This document shows positions 12,554-13,113 of a stretch of DNA of 13,113 nucleotides, piece by piece. Source of the stretch: CAZCDM01 sp964497475 (lineage in GTDB: Bacteria; Planctomycetota; Phycisphaerae; SM23-33); assembly GCA_964497475.1 (NCBI GenBank), contig CAZCDM010000051.1, forward strand, positions 1-13,113, read 5' to 3'. The notes below the pieces were generated by a model that saw nothing but the letters and a program-made list of their open reading frames with translations, was not told where the DNA came from and did no database searches. The translations under genes and the position numbers were made by a program. Each line of letters opens with the position of its first letter. The first letter of the stretch is position 1.

Positions 12554-13113
12554 CTATGCGACCAGGGGCAGCTCGACAGTGAACGTCGTACCCTGACCGA
12601 CTTGACTGGTCACGCTGAGCTGCCCGCCGTGAACCTGCTCGATAAGGTATCGAGCCAGGGGCAGGCCCAGTCCGCTGCCCGGGCCCATGTCTTTGGTCTC
12701 CCGGACGCGGTAGAACTTCTCGAAAATGCGGGGCAGTTCGTTGGCGGCAATGCCCACGCCGCTGTCGGCCACCTCGAGCAGAACCCGGCGGCGGGCTTCT
12801 TCGACCCGCACGCGAATCCAGACCGTCCCGCCGGAGGGGGTATATTGAATCGCGTTGGTCAGCAGGTTCAGCAGGGCCTGGCAGAGCAGATCGAAATCGA
12901 TCTCCACCTGATAGAACACCGGCGGAACCTCCCGGGCCAGCTCGATCTGCTTGCCCCGCGCCTGGGCCGATACGCTCTGAACCACCTGCTGAACGACGGC
13001 CGCCATGCTGACCGGCTCGCGCACAACGCGGTCGCTGACCAGCTCGATTTGCGCCAGGCTTAGCCCGCATTTCTCACCGGCAGAATAAGGAATCGGCCGC
13101 CAGACCGTGGTAT
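12554..13113 (-). CDS. Sensor histidine kinase, C-terminal part (5' end beyond the window)
   Basis: The frame is open from the right edge without a stop and ends at a TAG at 12554-12556. The visible part includes the end of the dimerisation helix region (LSLAQIELVSDRVVREPVSM) and a full HATPase domain. That domain has the N box LLTNAIQYTP, the G1 box DSGVGI, the F box FEKFYRV and the G2 box GSGLGLPLARYLIEQVHGG, ending in GQGTTFTVELPLVA. This is the ATP-binding half of an orthodox kinase. The phospho-accepting histidine and any sensor domains lie outside the window. A GTG at 13024 could be mistaken for the start, but kinase-like sequence continues upstream of it. The kinase heads an operon with the response regulator and the HD-GYP gene. 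Confidence 0.93.
   Translation of the reverse strand, partial: TTVWRPIPYSAGEKCGLSLAQIELVSDRVVREPVSMAAVVQQVVQSVSAQARGKQIELAREVPPVFYQVEIDFDLLCQALLNLLTNAIQYTPSGGTVWIRVRVEEARRRVLLEVADSGVGIAANELPRIFEKFYRVRETKDMGPGSGLGLPLARYLIEQVHGGQLSVTSQVGQGTTFTVELPLVA

Noticed and set aside
12462..13070. 202-codon minus-strand frame overlapping the kinase and the response regulator
   Set aside because: It is a Gly/Arg/Pro-rich shadow. Kinase motifs N, G1, F and G2 lie in the neighbouring frame.
1..13113. CRISPR array, tRNA or rRNA genes
   Set aside because: No regularly spaced repeats and no tRNA-like cloverleaf or rRNA sequence were seen on either strand.

Overview
The window is GC-rich bacterial DNA with tightly packed genes. 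The planctomycete-type leucyl-tRNA synthetase (long, with the AYRDGRGVYIGYDDIDF-type stretch before KMSKS), the GH130 phosphorylase and several REP-like palindromes suggest a Planctomycetota genome, perhaps near Phycisphaerae. This placement is by recall only, without a tree or database search.

Layout from left to right. A possible last fragment of a CDS ends at base 33. A small secreted protein of unknown function (178-630, +) converges with a GH130 glycoside phosphorylase (636-2102, -), whose upstream side carries a tandem REP-like palindromic repeat (2128-2234). A stand-alone LigD-type 3'-phosphoesterase (2367-2975, -) is divergent from leuS (3093-6725, +), and both have plausible sigma70-like promoters in the 117-bp gap. 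A frameshifted anchored protein (6780-7449, +) and hemL (7516-8835, +) follow. Next come a four-TM protein and a lipoprotein joined by an ATGA overlap (8914-10502, +). From the right edge leftwards runs a minus-strand signalling operon: a histidine kinase (partial), a single-domain response regulator, and a sensor/GAF/HD-GYP phosphodiesterase whose reading frame appears broken twice.

The most striking feature is inside leuS. Its 1210-codon frame holds a complete REP-associated tyrosine transposase (RAYT, HUH/Y1 family), inserted in frame in the CP1 editing domain and bounded by 24-bp terminal inverted repeats that are themselves hairpins (4017-4655). The HUH histidines, the catalytic tyrosine, and the HVGH, KMSKS and editing-site motifs of LeuRS are all intact, so the frame encodes an apparent synthetase-transposase chimera. 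A second extra segment in the same editing domain (about 4975-5277) is only about 42% GC and adds about 65-70 residues that match nothing I recognise in LeuRS.

The signalling genes plausibly form one pathway in which kinase and receiver protein act with c-di-GMP turnover by the HD-GYP enzyme. The other genes are housekeeping (tRNA charging, tetrapyrrole synthesis), carbohydrate phosphorolysis and DNA-end processing, with no evident shared pathway. Three apparent single-base frame breaks (6840-6843, about 11275, about 12124) all fall in short homopolymers, so assembly error must be weighed against real decay. No tRNA, rRNA or CRISPR array was found, and no gene-free stretch exceeds 300 bases.
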